From an uncultured Prevotellaceae bacterium (GTDB taxonomy: Bacteria; Bacteroidota; Bacteroidia; Bacteroidales; Bacteroidaceae): 64,000 nucleotides of DNA. Under the pieces are notes generated by a model. That model did no database searches. It was not told where the DNA came from and saw only the letters and a list, made by a program, of their open reading frames with translations. Below are positions 1-7,345 of this stretch, in pieces; position 1 is the stretch's first letter, and every line of letters begins with the position of its first letter. The DNA lies in assembly GCA_900314655.1 (NCBI GenBank), contig OMWC01000004.1, positions 62,001 through 126,000 on the forward strand, read 5' to 3'. A program made the translations under genes and the position numbers.

Positions 1-1103
1 ACAACGTACAAAATAAAGCAGAAAGTATTGCTAACCAAGCAGAGAAGAAAGTCAACGAATTTGCTGATAACGTAGTAAACAAAGTTGAAGGCATCAAAGA
101 AAACCTTAGTAACGCATGCGATGCAGCCCAACAGAAAGTCAGCGAAACTGTTGACGGCATTAAAGATACTGTCAGCAATGTCTATAACGATGCAGAAAAA
201 GCTGTTACAAATGCTGTAGCCGATGCAGAAAAAGCCATTGACGAAGCCTATGACAAAGCTCAGGAAAAAGCAGCGGAAGCCAAGGAAAAAGTAACAGAAG
301 CTTACAATGAAGCCAAGGAAACCGTCAGCAACGCCGTTGACGAGGCCAAGGAAACCGTCAGCAACGCCTACAACGAAGCCAAGAAAACCGTCAGTGATGC
401 CGTTGATACAGTCAAGGAAGACATCAGTAAAGCTCAGGATCAGATTAATGAAGTAAGCAAGCAGATTGAGGATGCAGCGGCCAGCGTTAACAAGGCCATC
501 AATAATATCTCGCAATCCATCAATAGTCTCTCTGACAAGGTACAGAACGCAAAGCAAAAGGCTGCTGAAGCTGCCGACAGGGCTGCTGCAGCTGCCAACA
601 AAGCCAGTGCGTTTGCTTCTGCTTTGAAAGACACTGAGATAAAGACTCCCGATATAGCCAAGATCAGCAATATCGAAAGCAGCGACAAGGATTATTCAAA
701 CTTTCATGGTAAGCTTGAAATCGGCAAGCGCAAATACGGTATTGTGCAATGCAGTTACGAATTCAGTCAGGCTGTTGACAGCACAGGCAAACCCGTATCA
801 CGTCCGAGAGGCGGACAAATTTCTTTCGTAATGCCTTCACGCAGTGACGATGACCTTTTCTTCTACCGCTGGATGTTCAGTAAGACAGAAGTGGAATCAG
901 GTTTCTTCAAATTTGTGGTCTATTCCCAACAGAACCGCCGCAGTTACAAGACTGTCAACTTCAAAAATGCCTATTGTATAGGTCTGAAAGACTTTTTCAA
1001 TGACAGCGATAGCCGTCTGATGTACAGCACCATCACGATTGTAGCAGAAATCATTACCATCGGTGAGAACGACACGGCTGAATTTGATAATGAGTGGACA
1101 TAG
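1..1103 (+). CDS. tssD: Hcp/TssD tube protein with long N-terminal helical fusion (5' partial)
   Basis: The reading frame is open from position 3, so the start lies left of the window; 366 residues are visible. The last 130 or so residues match the Bacteroidetes Hcp (TssD) pattern: a QCSYEFSQAVD strand with a following RPRGGQISF strand, a VNFKNAYC strand and a closing IITIGENDTAEFDNEW. Hcp rings stack into the inner tube of the T6SS. The first 230 or so residues are very rich in Ala, Lys, Glu and Asp, carry 11-residue repeats and look like a long helix or coiled coil, so this is a fused (evolved) Hcp. VgrG follows after 49 bases. The helical part could be a cargo, a spacer or an effector; the sequence does not decide. 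The Hcp call is confident, the role of the fusion is open. Confidence 0.85.
   Translation, partial: NVQNKAESIANQAEKKVNEFADNVVNKVEGIKENLSNACDAAQQKVSETVDGIKDTVSNVYNDAEKAVTNAVADAEKAIDEAYDKAQEKAAEAKEKVTEAYNEAKETVSNAVDEAKETVSNAYNEAKKTVSDAVDTVKEDISKAQDQINEVSKQIEDAAASVNKAINNISQSINSLSDKVQNAKQKAAEAADRAAAAANKASAFASALKDTEIKTPDIAKISNIESSDKDYSNFHGKLEIGKRKYGIVQCSYEFSQAVDSTGKPVSRPRGGQISFVMPSRSDDDLFFYRWMFSKTEVESGFFKFVVYSQQNRRSYKTVNFKNAYCIGLKDFFNDSDSRLMYSTITIVAEIITIGENDTAEFDNEWT
279..443 (+). repeat. Five tandem 33-base (11-residue) repeats inside the Hcp fusion
   Basis: Five in-frame units start at 279, 312, 345, 378 and 411. Each encodes a variant of AKETVSNAYNE, and the middle units are almost identical in DNA (the run gccaaggaaaccgtcagcaa occurs twice). 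An 11-residue period is typical of LEA group 3 and apolipoprotein-like amphipathic helices. Near-identity in DNA points to recent expansion by slippage or recombination. Confidence 0.85.
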
Positions 1104-1152
1104 ACCATTGTCCTCTATGATTACCCTAACGATAACAATGAACTGAAAACTC

Positions 1153-3282
1153 ATGTCAATATCCATCAAAAATATCACCTTAGCCATCGACGGAACACAG
1201 TCGAACATGTTCAAGATGGAAATCGACGGTGGCAAATACCGGCTCGACAACTTCACGTTGGTACAGACACTGATGAAGCCCAACACGCTGAAGTTCATCA
1301 TGTACAAAGACCCGGAAGAAGACGTCAACGAACCCCAATTCTCCATTTGCAAGACTATCATTGGAAAGCCTATCAGCCTGACCTTGCAGACAGACCCGAT
1401 GGAACAGGAGATTCCCTCATTCTCCGATGAGGGCAAGACTGCCGACATTGAGTTTGAAGGCATTATCATGTCTGCCTCTGGCAGTCGCCGGGAAAGTCAG
1501 TACATCATCTCCGTGGAGGCCCATACATGGGAAGCCCTCCTCATCGACAATCCCAACTGTAAGTCGTATGAAGACAGCACACTTGAAGATATTGTCAACG
1601 ATGTGATTAACCCTTGTGGACAATTACAGCCAAAGGTCAATCCTCGCTATCAAGACATCATACCTTATACAGTACAATACAACGAAAACAACTACCAGTT
1701 CATCTCTCGTCTGGCTAAACGTTACGGGGAATGGTTCTACAATGATGGCAAGCAACTTGTTTTCGGAAATATGCCCGAGAGTGAGCCCGTACAGCTTGCC
1801 TATCCCTCCAAGGACATTCCTTCCTATAGCATCCGGATGAAGATGCTTCACGTCCCATTCCGCCATGTGGCTTCTTCCTATCAAGAGCATAACAGTTCTT
1901 CGAAAGAAGGCAAGGAAGAGATGGAAAAAGAATACAACGAACTTAACACCAGTGTTTACAACGCCTCCATGGAGAACTACCAGAAAGAGACCTGGCAGAA
2001 TCTCCACTCTGGTGGTTACGCTGACGAAGACAGCCGCGAAAAGATACTGAATGTTTCTTCCAAGACACAGGCACGTGGAGAAAAGGCAAGTATGCTCATC
2101 TATGAGGGACAGACCTACAGCTCACGTCTGAAACTCGGAGGTAAACTGGTCATTAAGGACAACTACATTTCCGACTCATCATCAAACGATAAGAGCGATG
2201 TCGATCTGGATGAGATTATTATCACTTCGCTGACTCACCACTTCACCTCCGACGAACGCTACAGCAACATGTTCGAGGGCATCCCTTCCGCATGTGACTA
2301 TCCACCTTATCTGGATCCTGAAGCCTATCCCAAAGCGACACCATGCCGCGCCATTGTTTACGACACTGAAGACCCCATGCATTTAGGCAGAATCCGTGTG
2401 CAGTTCTGGTGGCAGTATCAACGATATATTGACAACGCCCCCGACAAAGAACAACTTTATTCACCTTGGCTTCGCATTGCCTATCCTTATGCAGGTCCGA
2501 ACAAAGGCTACAATTTTATTCCGGAATGCGAAGAAGAAGTCATGATTGATTTCGAAGGTGGCAATGCCGAGCGTCCTTACGTCAACGGAGCCCTTTTCGA
2601 CGGGATACTGAAACCCGATGAAAAATGGTATCCTGGCGATAATGAAGTAAAGGCTATCCGCACCCGCAATGACCACACCATAGAAATCCACGACAAAGGA
2701 AAAGGCGGATATATCAAGATTTACGATAACAAGAAAAACAACTACGTGCTCACCTTCTCCACCGACGGTGACACGAAAATAAAAATAGACTCTTCGCAGG
2801 ACATAGAGATAAACGCAGCAAGAGACATTAAGGTAAACGCAGGTCGCGACATCGTAATGAAAGCGAAGCGCGAAATCAACGGACACAGTGAAGACACGAT
2901 TGTCTTCAATTCTGACATTTACACATTAGTCGCTTCAGAAGGAGCAACAGGCGTACATGGCCACAACTATCTCAATTTGGAAAGCCATGTCAACAGCAAT
3001 GGTGCCAGTTCCACTGTCACATCATGGAATGAAACTCACACCAATCCTACAGGAGTACATATCAAGACACCCGATCTGGCAACCGTATCCGCGAGAGAGA
3101 GCAAAACTGCCTTCACTGAAAGTTTCAAGACAGGAAGCAAACTCGCAGGGTTGGCTCTTGAAATTGATGCGGAAAACGCCATATATGCCACTTGTCTTGG
3201 TGTCAAGGTAAACGCAAGTATGGCAGTATTGATAGATGCATCATCAGTCAGTATCTCCGGCGATCCTGTCATAATCAAGTAA
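1153..3282 (+). CDS. vgrG: VgrG (TssI) spike protein of the T6SS
   Basis: A 709-residue protein. The first 380 residues fit the gp27-like base; the segment near residue 170-205 with QFISRLAKRYGEWFYNDG is typical. Residues 398-487 form the gp5-like OB fold: CRAIVYDTEDPMHLGRIRV, then YSPWLRIAYPYAGPNKG and an ERPYVNGALFDG end. Residues from about 500 hold short repeats (IKIDSSQDIEINAARDIKV and similar) expected for the triple beta-helix needle. VgrG trimers cap the Hcp tube and carry the PAAR tip, whose gene starts 9 bases downstream. The last 120 or so residues go beyond the plain helix, with Ala/Ser/Thr-rich stretches, and may be a cargo or tip-docking extension. There is no signal peptide, as expected. 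Confidence 0.9.
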   Translation: MSISIKNITLAIDGTQSNMFKMEIDGGKYRLDNFTLVQTLMKPNTLKFIMYKDPEEDVNEPQFSICKTIIGKPISLTLQTDPMEQEIPSFSDEGKTADIEFEGIIMSASGSRRESQYIISVEAHTWEALLIDNPNCKSYEDSTLEDIVNDVINPCGQLQPKVNPRYQDIIPYTVQYNENNYQFISRLAKRYGEWFYNDGKQLVFGNMPESEPVQLAYPSKDIPSYSIRMKMLHVPFRHVASSYQEHNSSSKEGKEEMEKEYNELNTSVYNASMENYQKETWQNLHSGGYADEDSREKILNVSSKTQARGEKASMLIYEGQTYSSRLKLGGKLVIKDNYISDSSSNDKSDVDLDEIIITSLTHHFTSDERYSNMFEGIPSACDYPPYLDPEAYPKATPCRAIVYDTEDPMHLGRIRVQFWWQYQRYIDNAPDKEQLYSPWLRIAYPYAGPNKGYNFIPECEEEVMIDFEGGNAERPYVNGALFDGILKPDEKWYPGDNEVKAIRTRNDHTIEIHDKGKGGYIKIYDNKKNNYVLTFSTDGDTKIKIDSSQDIEINAARDIKVNAGRDIVMKAKREINGHSEDTIVFNSDIYTLVASEGATGVHGHNYLNLESHVNSNGASSTVTSWNETHTNPTGVHIKTPDLATVSARESKTAFTESFKTGSKLAGLALEIDAENAIYATCLGVKVNASMAVLIDASSVSISGDPVIIK

Positions 3283-3291
3283 TAACGACAA

Positions 3292-4743
3292 ATGTGCCCT
3301 AACGGACCATATTGCACCGAAAACGCGATTCTGTGTTGTCCTTTCGGTCTGCTGCTTTCAAGGCTTACGATTGCCAATGAGCGTCATGTGATTCTCTCTA
3401 ACAACCGCATGGCAAACATAAGCGACTTCAAGCCCATGGCTGATGTGATGCCGTTTGGCATTTGTTGCTCACCGACCAATCCTGCAGTGATATCCAGCAT
3501 GGGATGCCCAGCCCCATGTACTCCTGTCATCTCGACTCCTTGGACAAACCTTGAACCCGTCAACGTATTAGTGCAGGGTATGCCTGCCATCACGAATTCG
3601 TCAACACTGCAATGCCTTAATAGCATTCCGTTCTTCAGCATCTCCGTCACACATAACGGGCAGTTTCAGACTCCCGGGTTTCCAGGCGTTAACACAGAAC
3701 TTATCCATACACTCCTCGACGTAGCAGGTCTTATTCCTGGCGTTGGAATTGTCCCCGACTTGCTTAACTCCTTCATATATGCGGTTGAAGGGAACAATGT
3801 AGATGCCATGTTATCTTTGGGAGCCGCGATTCCTTTTTTAGGTTACGGTGCTGCCGGTTCGAAACTCGTGAAGACAGTGGCTAAAACAGTAGAAAAGCGA
3901 GGCGGTTCAAAAGCAGCAAAGGAATTGATGCAATGGAGCCAGAAATGGGAAAGAAGCGTCCAGCAAGACATCAATAGTCTGAAAAAGAAAATAGCTGGTA
4001 CTGAGAAAAAAATGGCCGGCGAAGTAAAGAACGAAGCAAAAGCACTCGACGATGAAGCCAAAAGATTACAACAACAGACTCGCACAACAGACAAACAGTT
4101 TGACGGCCAGATAAAAGACGCACAAAAACAAGCTGACAATGCTAAGAAGGAATTTGAGCAAGCGGCCAGCGAAAACCCTGCATCAGCCGAGACTTTCCAG
4201 CGAGGAATGCAGGAAACTGATGCTCGCAGGCAAGTAGAAAATCTCCAACAGCAAAAAAGTGCAGCTCATGATGCGAACCAAGCGAAAGCTGATCAAGCCA
4301 AACAAGCACGAGACAACTTCGATCGCGACCAGGCATTAGAGCAAAAGAAAGCCGGCAACAGCGAATATCAAGCCGATAAACAAAAAATGGAACAACTCCA
4401 GCAAGAGCAAGCAAAAGCCCATGAAGCAGCATCTGCTGATGCAAACGCATACAAGGAGGCATCCAAGGAAAATGGATTGAAGCATAATGCAAAAGAGTAT
4501 TTCTACACCGAAGACAAGGAGAAGAGCTTAGGAGAATACTTGTTTTTTGACAAAAAGGATTTCACAGATACTGTTACAAGCCCCAAAAATGCAGCAATCT
4601 TTATAGGCGGAAAAGCTACGGACAAAGTGATAACAAATTCCGTAAATGACAAAATCAAAGAACACATTAATAACAATGGTAGTAACAGCCCGTCTTCGAC
4701 AGACGAAGAACAGAGGGAAAAAGATTACAACAAATACCTATAG
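3292..4743 (+). CDS. DUF4280 PAAR-like tip protein with pre-toxin and coiled-coil extension
   Basis: A 483-residue protein. Residues 1-125 match the DUF4280 PAAR-like family: early paired cysteines (CCPFG), an IANERHVILSNNRMANISD stretch, DVMPFGICCSPTNPAV, and a closing PAITNSSTLQC region. Such proteins sharpen the VgrG tip and carry effectors. Residues 140-195 (DVAGLIPGVGIVPDLLNSF, then AIPFLGYGAAGSK) resemble the hydrophobic pre-toxin segment of polymorphic toxins. Residues 215-400 are a Gln/Lys/Ala-rich coiled coil, and the last 80 or so residues are unrecognised. The architecture suggests a tip-delivered effector, but no toxin active site is visible and no immunity gene follows, since the next 468 bases hold no credible ORF. 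It may instead be a carrier without a toxin. Confidence 0.75.
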   Translation: MCPNGPYCTENAILCCPFGLLLSRLTIANERHVILSNNRMANISDFKPMADVMPFGICCSPTNPAVISSMGCPAPCTPVISTPWTNLEPVNVLVQGMPAITNSSTLQCLNSIPFFSISVTHNGQFQTPGFPGVNTELIHTLLDVAGLIPGVGIVPDLLNSFIYAVEGNNVDAMLSLGAAIPFLGYGAAGSKLVKTVAKTVEKRGGSKAAKELMQWSQKWERSVQQDINSLKKKIAGTEKKMAGEVKNEAKALDDEAKRLQQQTRTTDKQFDGQIKDAQKQADNAKKEFEQAASENPASAETFQRGMQETDARRQVENLQQQKSAAHDANQAKADQAKQARDNFDRDQALEQKKAGNSEYQADKQKMEQLQQEQAKAHEAASADANAYKEASKENGLKHNAKEYFYTEDKEKSLGEYLFFDKKDFTDTVTSPKNAAIFIGGKATDKVITNSVNDKIKEHINNNGSNSPSSTDEEQREKDYNKYL

Positions 4744-4961
4744 ACTATAGCCAATTCCCTATTTTACCATAAATGAAGAAGTCTTTTTCTTACGCATATA
4801 CAAGAAATTTCACGAAAAAGGGTGCAAGGGTGCGAAAACCCCGATAAACACAGAGGCTGCACCCTCATCTGAAGGGTGTGAAGGGTGCGAGAAGGGTGTA
4901 ATGTAAGCAACGGCTGGATTCATACTACATGGATATTATACAAGGAATAAAGAGCGGTGAT

Positions 4962-4979
4962 AAATTCTCTAGAGAATTT
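4962..4979. repeat. 18-base perfect palindrome, copy 1
   Basis: AAATTCTCTAGAGAATTT reads the same on both strands. The identical sequence recurs 65 bases downstream. It could be an operator for a dimeric regulator or part of a repeat element. Confidence 0.7.
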
Positions 4980-5026
4980 TCGCCAAACTATCATCGGAAG
5001 GATTGCAAAATATCATCGGATACAAA

Positions 5027-5044
5027 AAATTCTCTAGAGAATTT
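5027..5044. repeat. 18-base perfect palindrome, copy 2
   Basis: Exact second copy of AAATTCTCTAGAGAATTT. Centres are 65 bases apart, a little over six helical turns, so two bound dimers would face roughly the same side of the DNA. Binding itself is inference. Confidence 0.7.
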
Positions 5045-5120
5045 TCTGCCAACTGCTGACATCTCCTTCCCTACTACACCCTCATCACACCCTTAGCACC
5101 CTCAAAAACAGGGTGCAAGC

Positions 5121-5134
5121 CCTTTGTACAAAGG
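5121..5134. repeat. 14-base perfect palindrome upstream of the ubiquitin-like gene
   Basis: CCTTTGTACAAAGG is self-complementary and lies 78 bases before the ATG of the ubiquitin-like gene, inside the G-rich inverted-repeat region. Confidence 0.6.
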
Positions 5135-5211
5135 CGTTCCAGCACCCTTACACCCTCAAAACAGAAAAATCCATATCAATAAACATAAATAACAACAAAA
5201 TATCAACAATT

Positions 5212-5538
5212 ATGACAGACCAGGAATTCTATGATGACGAGTTTATCGTCATGTTGACAATCGACGGTACGTCTTATGACGAGATCGAAGTAAAAGTGAC
5301 TGACCCGAACAAGACTATTCGTGACCAGATCAATAGTATTGTACAAGTGTTTGAACTGCCAAAGATGGACAATGGCGGCAATCCCATCCAGTATCTGTTA
5401 GGAAAACTGATGGATGGCGATGAGGAACCTGTCATACTGGAGTTTGAGGATGAGGAGGGACGCGAAATGGCTCTCATCGACTACGACATCCAGCCGATGG
5501 ATCATCTGCATCTGATTTCCGTGCCCATAGCGGGATAA
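5212..5538 (+). CDS. Ubiquitin-like modifier protein
   Basis: A small acidic protein of 108 residues. The frame is open further upstream, but the ATG at 5212 (MTDQEFYDDEF) gives a compact domain and the upstream part translates the repeat spacer, so it is excluded. The order of strands fits a beta-grasp ubiquitin fold of the YukD/EsaB-like type: FIVMLTIDGTSYDEIEVKV as a first hairpin, a TIRDQINSIVQVFELP helix, then VILEFEDEEG and a closing MDHLHLISV strand. The chain ends in Pro-Ile-Ala-Gly, a bare C-terminal glycine that an E1 could adenylate without proteolysis. The gene directly precedes the E2 gene and heads a run that also holds E1, RING-like and JAB genes. The family call is from pattern and context; a purely structural Ub-like subunit is the alternative. 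Confidence 0.75.
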   Translation: MTDQEFYDDEFIVMLTIDGTSYDEIEVKVTDPNKTIRDQINSIVQVFELPKMDNGGNPIQYLLGKLMDGDEEPVILEFEDEEGREMALIDYDIQPMDHLHLISVPIAG

Positions 5539-5583
5539 GCTACGCGTAAGACATTAAGGTATTATATTAAGTGAAGCACAATT

Positions 5584-6243
5584 ATGAATCCCGCTATCAA
5601 CAACTTTAATCTGAAAGAACTGAAGGGTCGGGATGCCCGTCTCTTCCAGGAATGGAAAGAACTGGACTCCCTTTGCGACAAACGGCGTCGGGAAAGCGCA
5701 AATCCCCGTCAGCCTTCGCTGTCGTATATCATCAGAAGAAAGAATGCCATGGGACTTCCCACGGAATTTGAAATATGGTATCGTGTAAAATCTATCATCG
5801 GCGTAGAGGATACGGAACCGCCCCGCAAGCCTATTTTCGGCAATCTGCATAAGATGAGCGTGGTGCTGCCCAACAACTATCCATCCGCCGACGGAAATCC
5901 CGTATTTACCTTTATTACAGACATTTGGCATCCCAACATCCGCAATAGCGGCAGTTTCAAAGGACATGTTTGCCTGACCATCAAAGAGATGGGCGTTCTG
6001 GCCTCTATTAAGGATTTGGTGCTGCGCGTGGAGCGCTACCTGAAGTACCAGATGTATCACGCTCAGAACACTTATCCTTATCCTGAAGACCAAGGTGTTG
6101 CAGAATGGGTGCGCGAAGAAGGTGAGCCTAATGGCTGGACGAAGTTCGCCCAGGACAAGCAGGAGCCTGCCAAGCCTGCAGTCACTGCCTCAGGAACGCA
6201 AGAAGACTCTCAGCAGAAAAAGAAGATTTCGCTGAGCATTTAG
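5584..6243 (+). CDS. E2-like ubiquitin-conjugating enzyme (UBC fold)
   Basis: A 219-residue soluble protein. The UBC hallmarks are present: a strand-rich PIFGNLHKMSVVLPNNYP segment (residues 83-100), the PVFTFITDIWHPNI strand with HPN at residues 116-118, and a candidate catalytic cysteine at 130 in GHVCLTI, 14 residues after the His. A C-terminal helix region with NTYPYPEDQG (162-171) fits the end of the fold. An E2 takes the activated modifier from the E1 as a thioester and passes it to a target, often with an E3. The start is 45 bases after the ubiquitin-like gene. The N-terminal 60 residues and the last 30 are extra to a minimal UBC domain. Confidence in the fold is high; the substrate is unknown. 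Confidence 0.85.
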   Translation: MNPAINNFNLKELKGRDARLFQEWKELDSLCDKRRRESANPRQPSLSYIIRRKNAMGLPTEFEIWYRVKSIIGVEDTEPPRKPIFGNLHKMSVVLPNNYPSADGNPVFTFITDIWHPNIRNSGSFKGHVCLTIKEMGVLASIKDLVLRVERYLKYQMYHAQNTYPYPEDQGVAEWVREEGEPNGWTKFAQDKQEPAKPAVTASGTQEDSQQKKKISLSI

Positions 6244-6270
6244 TATTTCAAATCTGCTAACCTACTACAT

Positions 6271-7335
6271 ATGAAGAAGACATTATTAATATTAATGGGC
6301 TTTTGCTTCGCGATACTGAACATTCAGGCCGATGAGCAGAAGAAAGTCACCCTTGACAGCAACCACGACAAGGAAACGGTGAGCCTGCCTTACTGTAACT
6401 TCTTTGTGTCATTGGCTGACAAGGATGACAACAGCGCCCAAGTGAAAATAGAGCTGGAGAACCTGGACGAGACGAACGTGCTGATCCTCTTCGACCGTGC
6501 CTACGACGAAAAGACCATTAAGAAGATGCCGACAAGCATCCGTTTCGACAAAACCTTCGGTGGTTCCAAGAACAAACGCGTCATTGATCCTTACGAGGGC
6601 AATGCCCGCCAAGTCATGTTGTTCCGTCCATCAGACAAGTTTGAATTGCCACGACTCACGGTAAACAACGGTGAGCCGCTCAACTGTCGTTTACCCATTT
6701 ACATCGCCAAGTCAAAAGGGAAGAAACTGCTGTTGCTCGAGAAGCAGGTGATTGAATTGAGTATTGAGGTGGAGATGAAGCCCAGTGCTGAATATGTGGG
6801 ATTAAAAGACAAGACCGACAGACTGGCGCGAGAACTTTCAAATGCCGTGATATGTACCAATCCCAAGCACAAAACTTCCGCAACCAAACAGAGGGAGGCC
6901 TATGAAAAGAGAATCAAAAATCTGAAGGAAGACATCGACGACGCCATCAAGAGCCATAACTGGCAGCCCGACAGCCGGGGCTATATGCGCTATAATGAGC
7001 TGAAGAAACAGCTTGACGATATCGACCTGAGTTCAAAAGAAGGCGACTGTGGACGGCATCGGGCAAGAAAAGGCGGTGGCGGTTCAGGCGGTGGCCACAG
7101 TTGCAGCTATTGTTCACTCTCCTTGCAACAGATCTATCATAGGTTGGACGACCTTTACAAGAAGATCTATAGCAGCAGCGACCGCAAGGCCGCAAAGGCC
7201 AGTGTCATCAGTCAGGTAAACGCTCTTTACAACTGCGCTAGTACGTCTTCTTGCAGTAAGCATGCTTCAGAATGGAAGAACAGTTCCTACAGGAGCAAGA
7301 TCACAGAGCGCTACAACCGTATTTCCGGAATGTAG
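6271..7335 (+). CDS. Secreted Cys-rich protein, paralogue of the next gene
   Basis: A 354-residue protein with a clear signal peptide (MKKTLLILMGFCFAILNIQA, residues 1-20). Residues 25-170 look like a beta-rich domain with an NVLILFDRAYD strand and a closing RLPIYIAKSKGKKLLLLEKQ hairpin; the same features recur in the following gene, so the two probably share this domain. Residues 175-260 are helical. A glycine-rich linker at about 268-275 leads into a Cys-containing tail (CSYC, then Cys322 and Cys328). Eight cysteines remain after the signal peptide, suggesting periplasmic disulphides or metal binding. I do not recognise a family. Its place between E2 and JAB genes suggests an envelope component of the same machine, possibly part of a replacement membrane complex. 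Confidence 0.7.
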   Translation: MKKTLLILMGFCFAILNIQADEQKKVTLDSNHDKETVSLPYCNFFVSLADKDDNSAQVKIELENLDETNVLILFDRAYDEKTIKKMPTSIRFDKTFGGSKNKRVIDPYEGNARQVMLFRPSDKFELPRLTVNNGEPLNCRLPIYIAKSKGKKLLLLEKQVIELSIEVEMKPSAEYVGLKDKTDRLARELSNAVICTNPKHKTSATKQREAYEKRIKNLKEDIDDAIKSHNWQPDSRGYMRYNELKKQLDDIDLSSKEGDCGRHRARKGGGGSGGGHSCSYCSLSLQQIYHRLDDLYKKIYSSSDRKAAKASVISQVNALYNCASTSSCSKHASEWKNSSYRSKITERYNRISGM

Positions 7336-7345
7336 GAAAAGAGAA

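Larger units (their letters stand above)
4744..5211. other. Gene-free spacer with nested inverted repeats and palindromes
   Basis: These 468 bases separate the Hcp-VgrG-PAAR cassette from the ubiquitin-like operon and contain no credible gene. An outer inverted pair lies at 4819-4834 and 5141-5156 (AGGGTGCAAGGGTGCG against AGGGTGTAAGGGTGCT on the other strand, 14 of 16 the same). More GGGTG-type hexamers lie inside, rightward on the left half and leftward on the right half. Within them are two copies of one perfect 18-base palindrome, two copies of TATCATCGGA, and a 14-base palindrome. It may be a small mobile repeat, a regulatory region or both. No TAnnTTTG promoter motif is evident before the ubiquitin-like gene. 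Confidence 0.6.
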
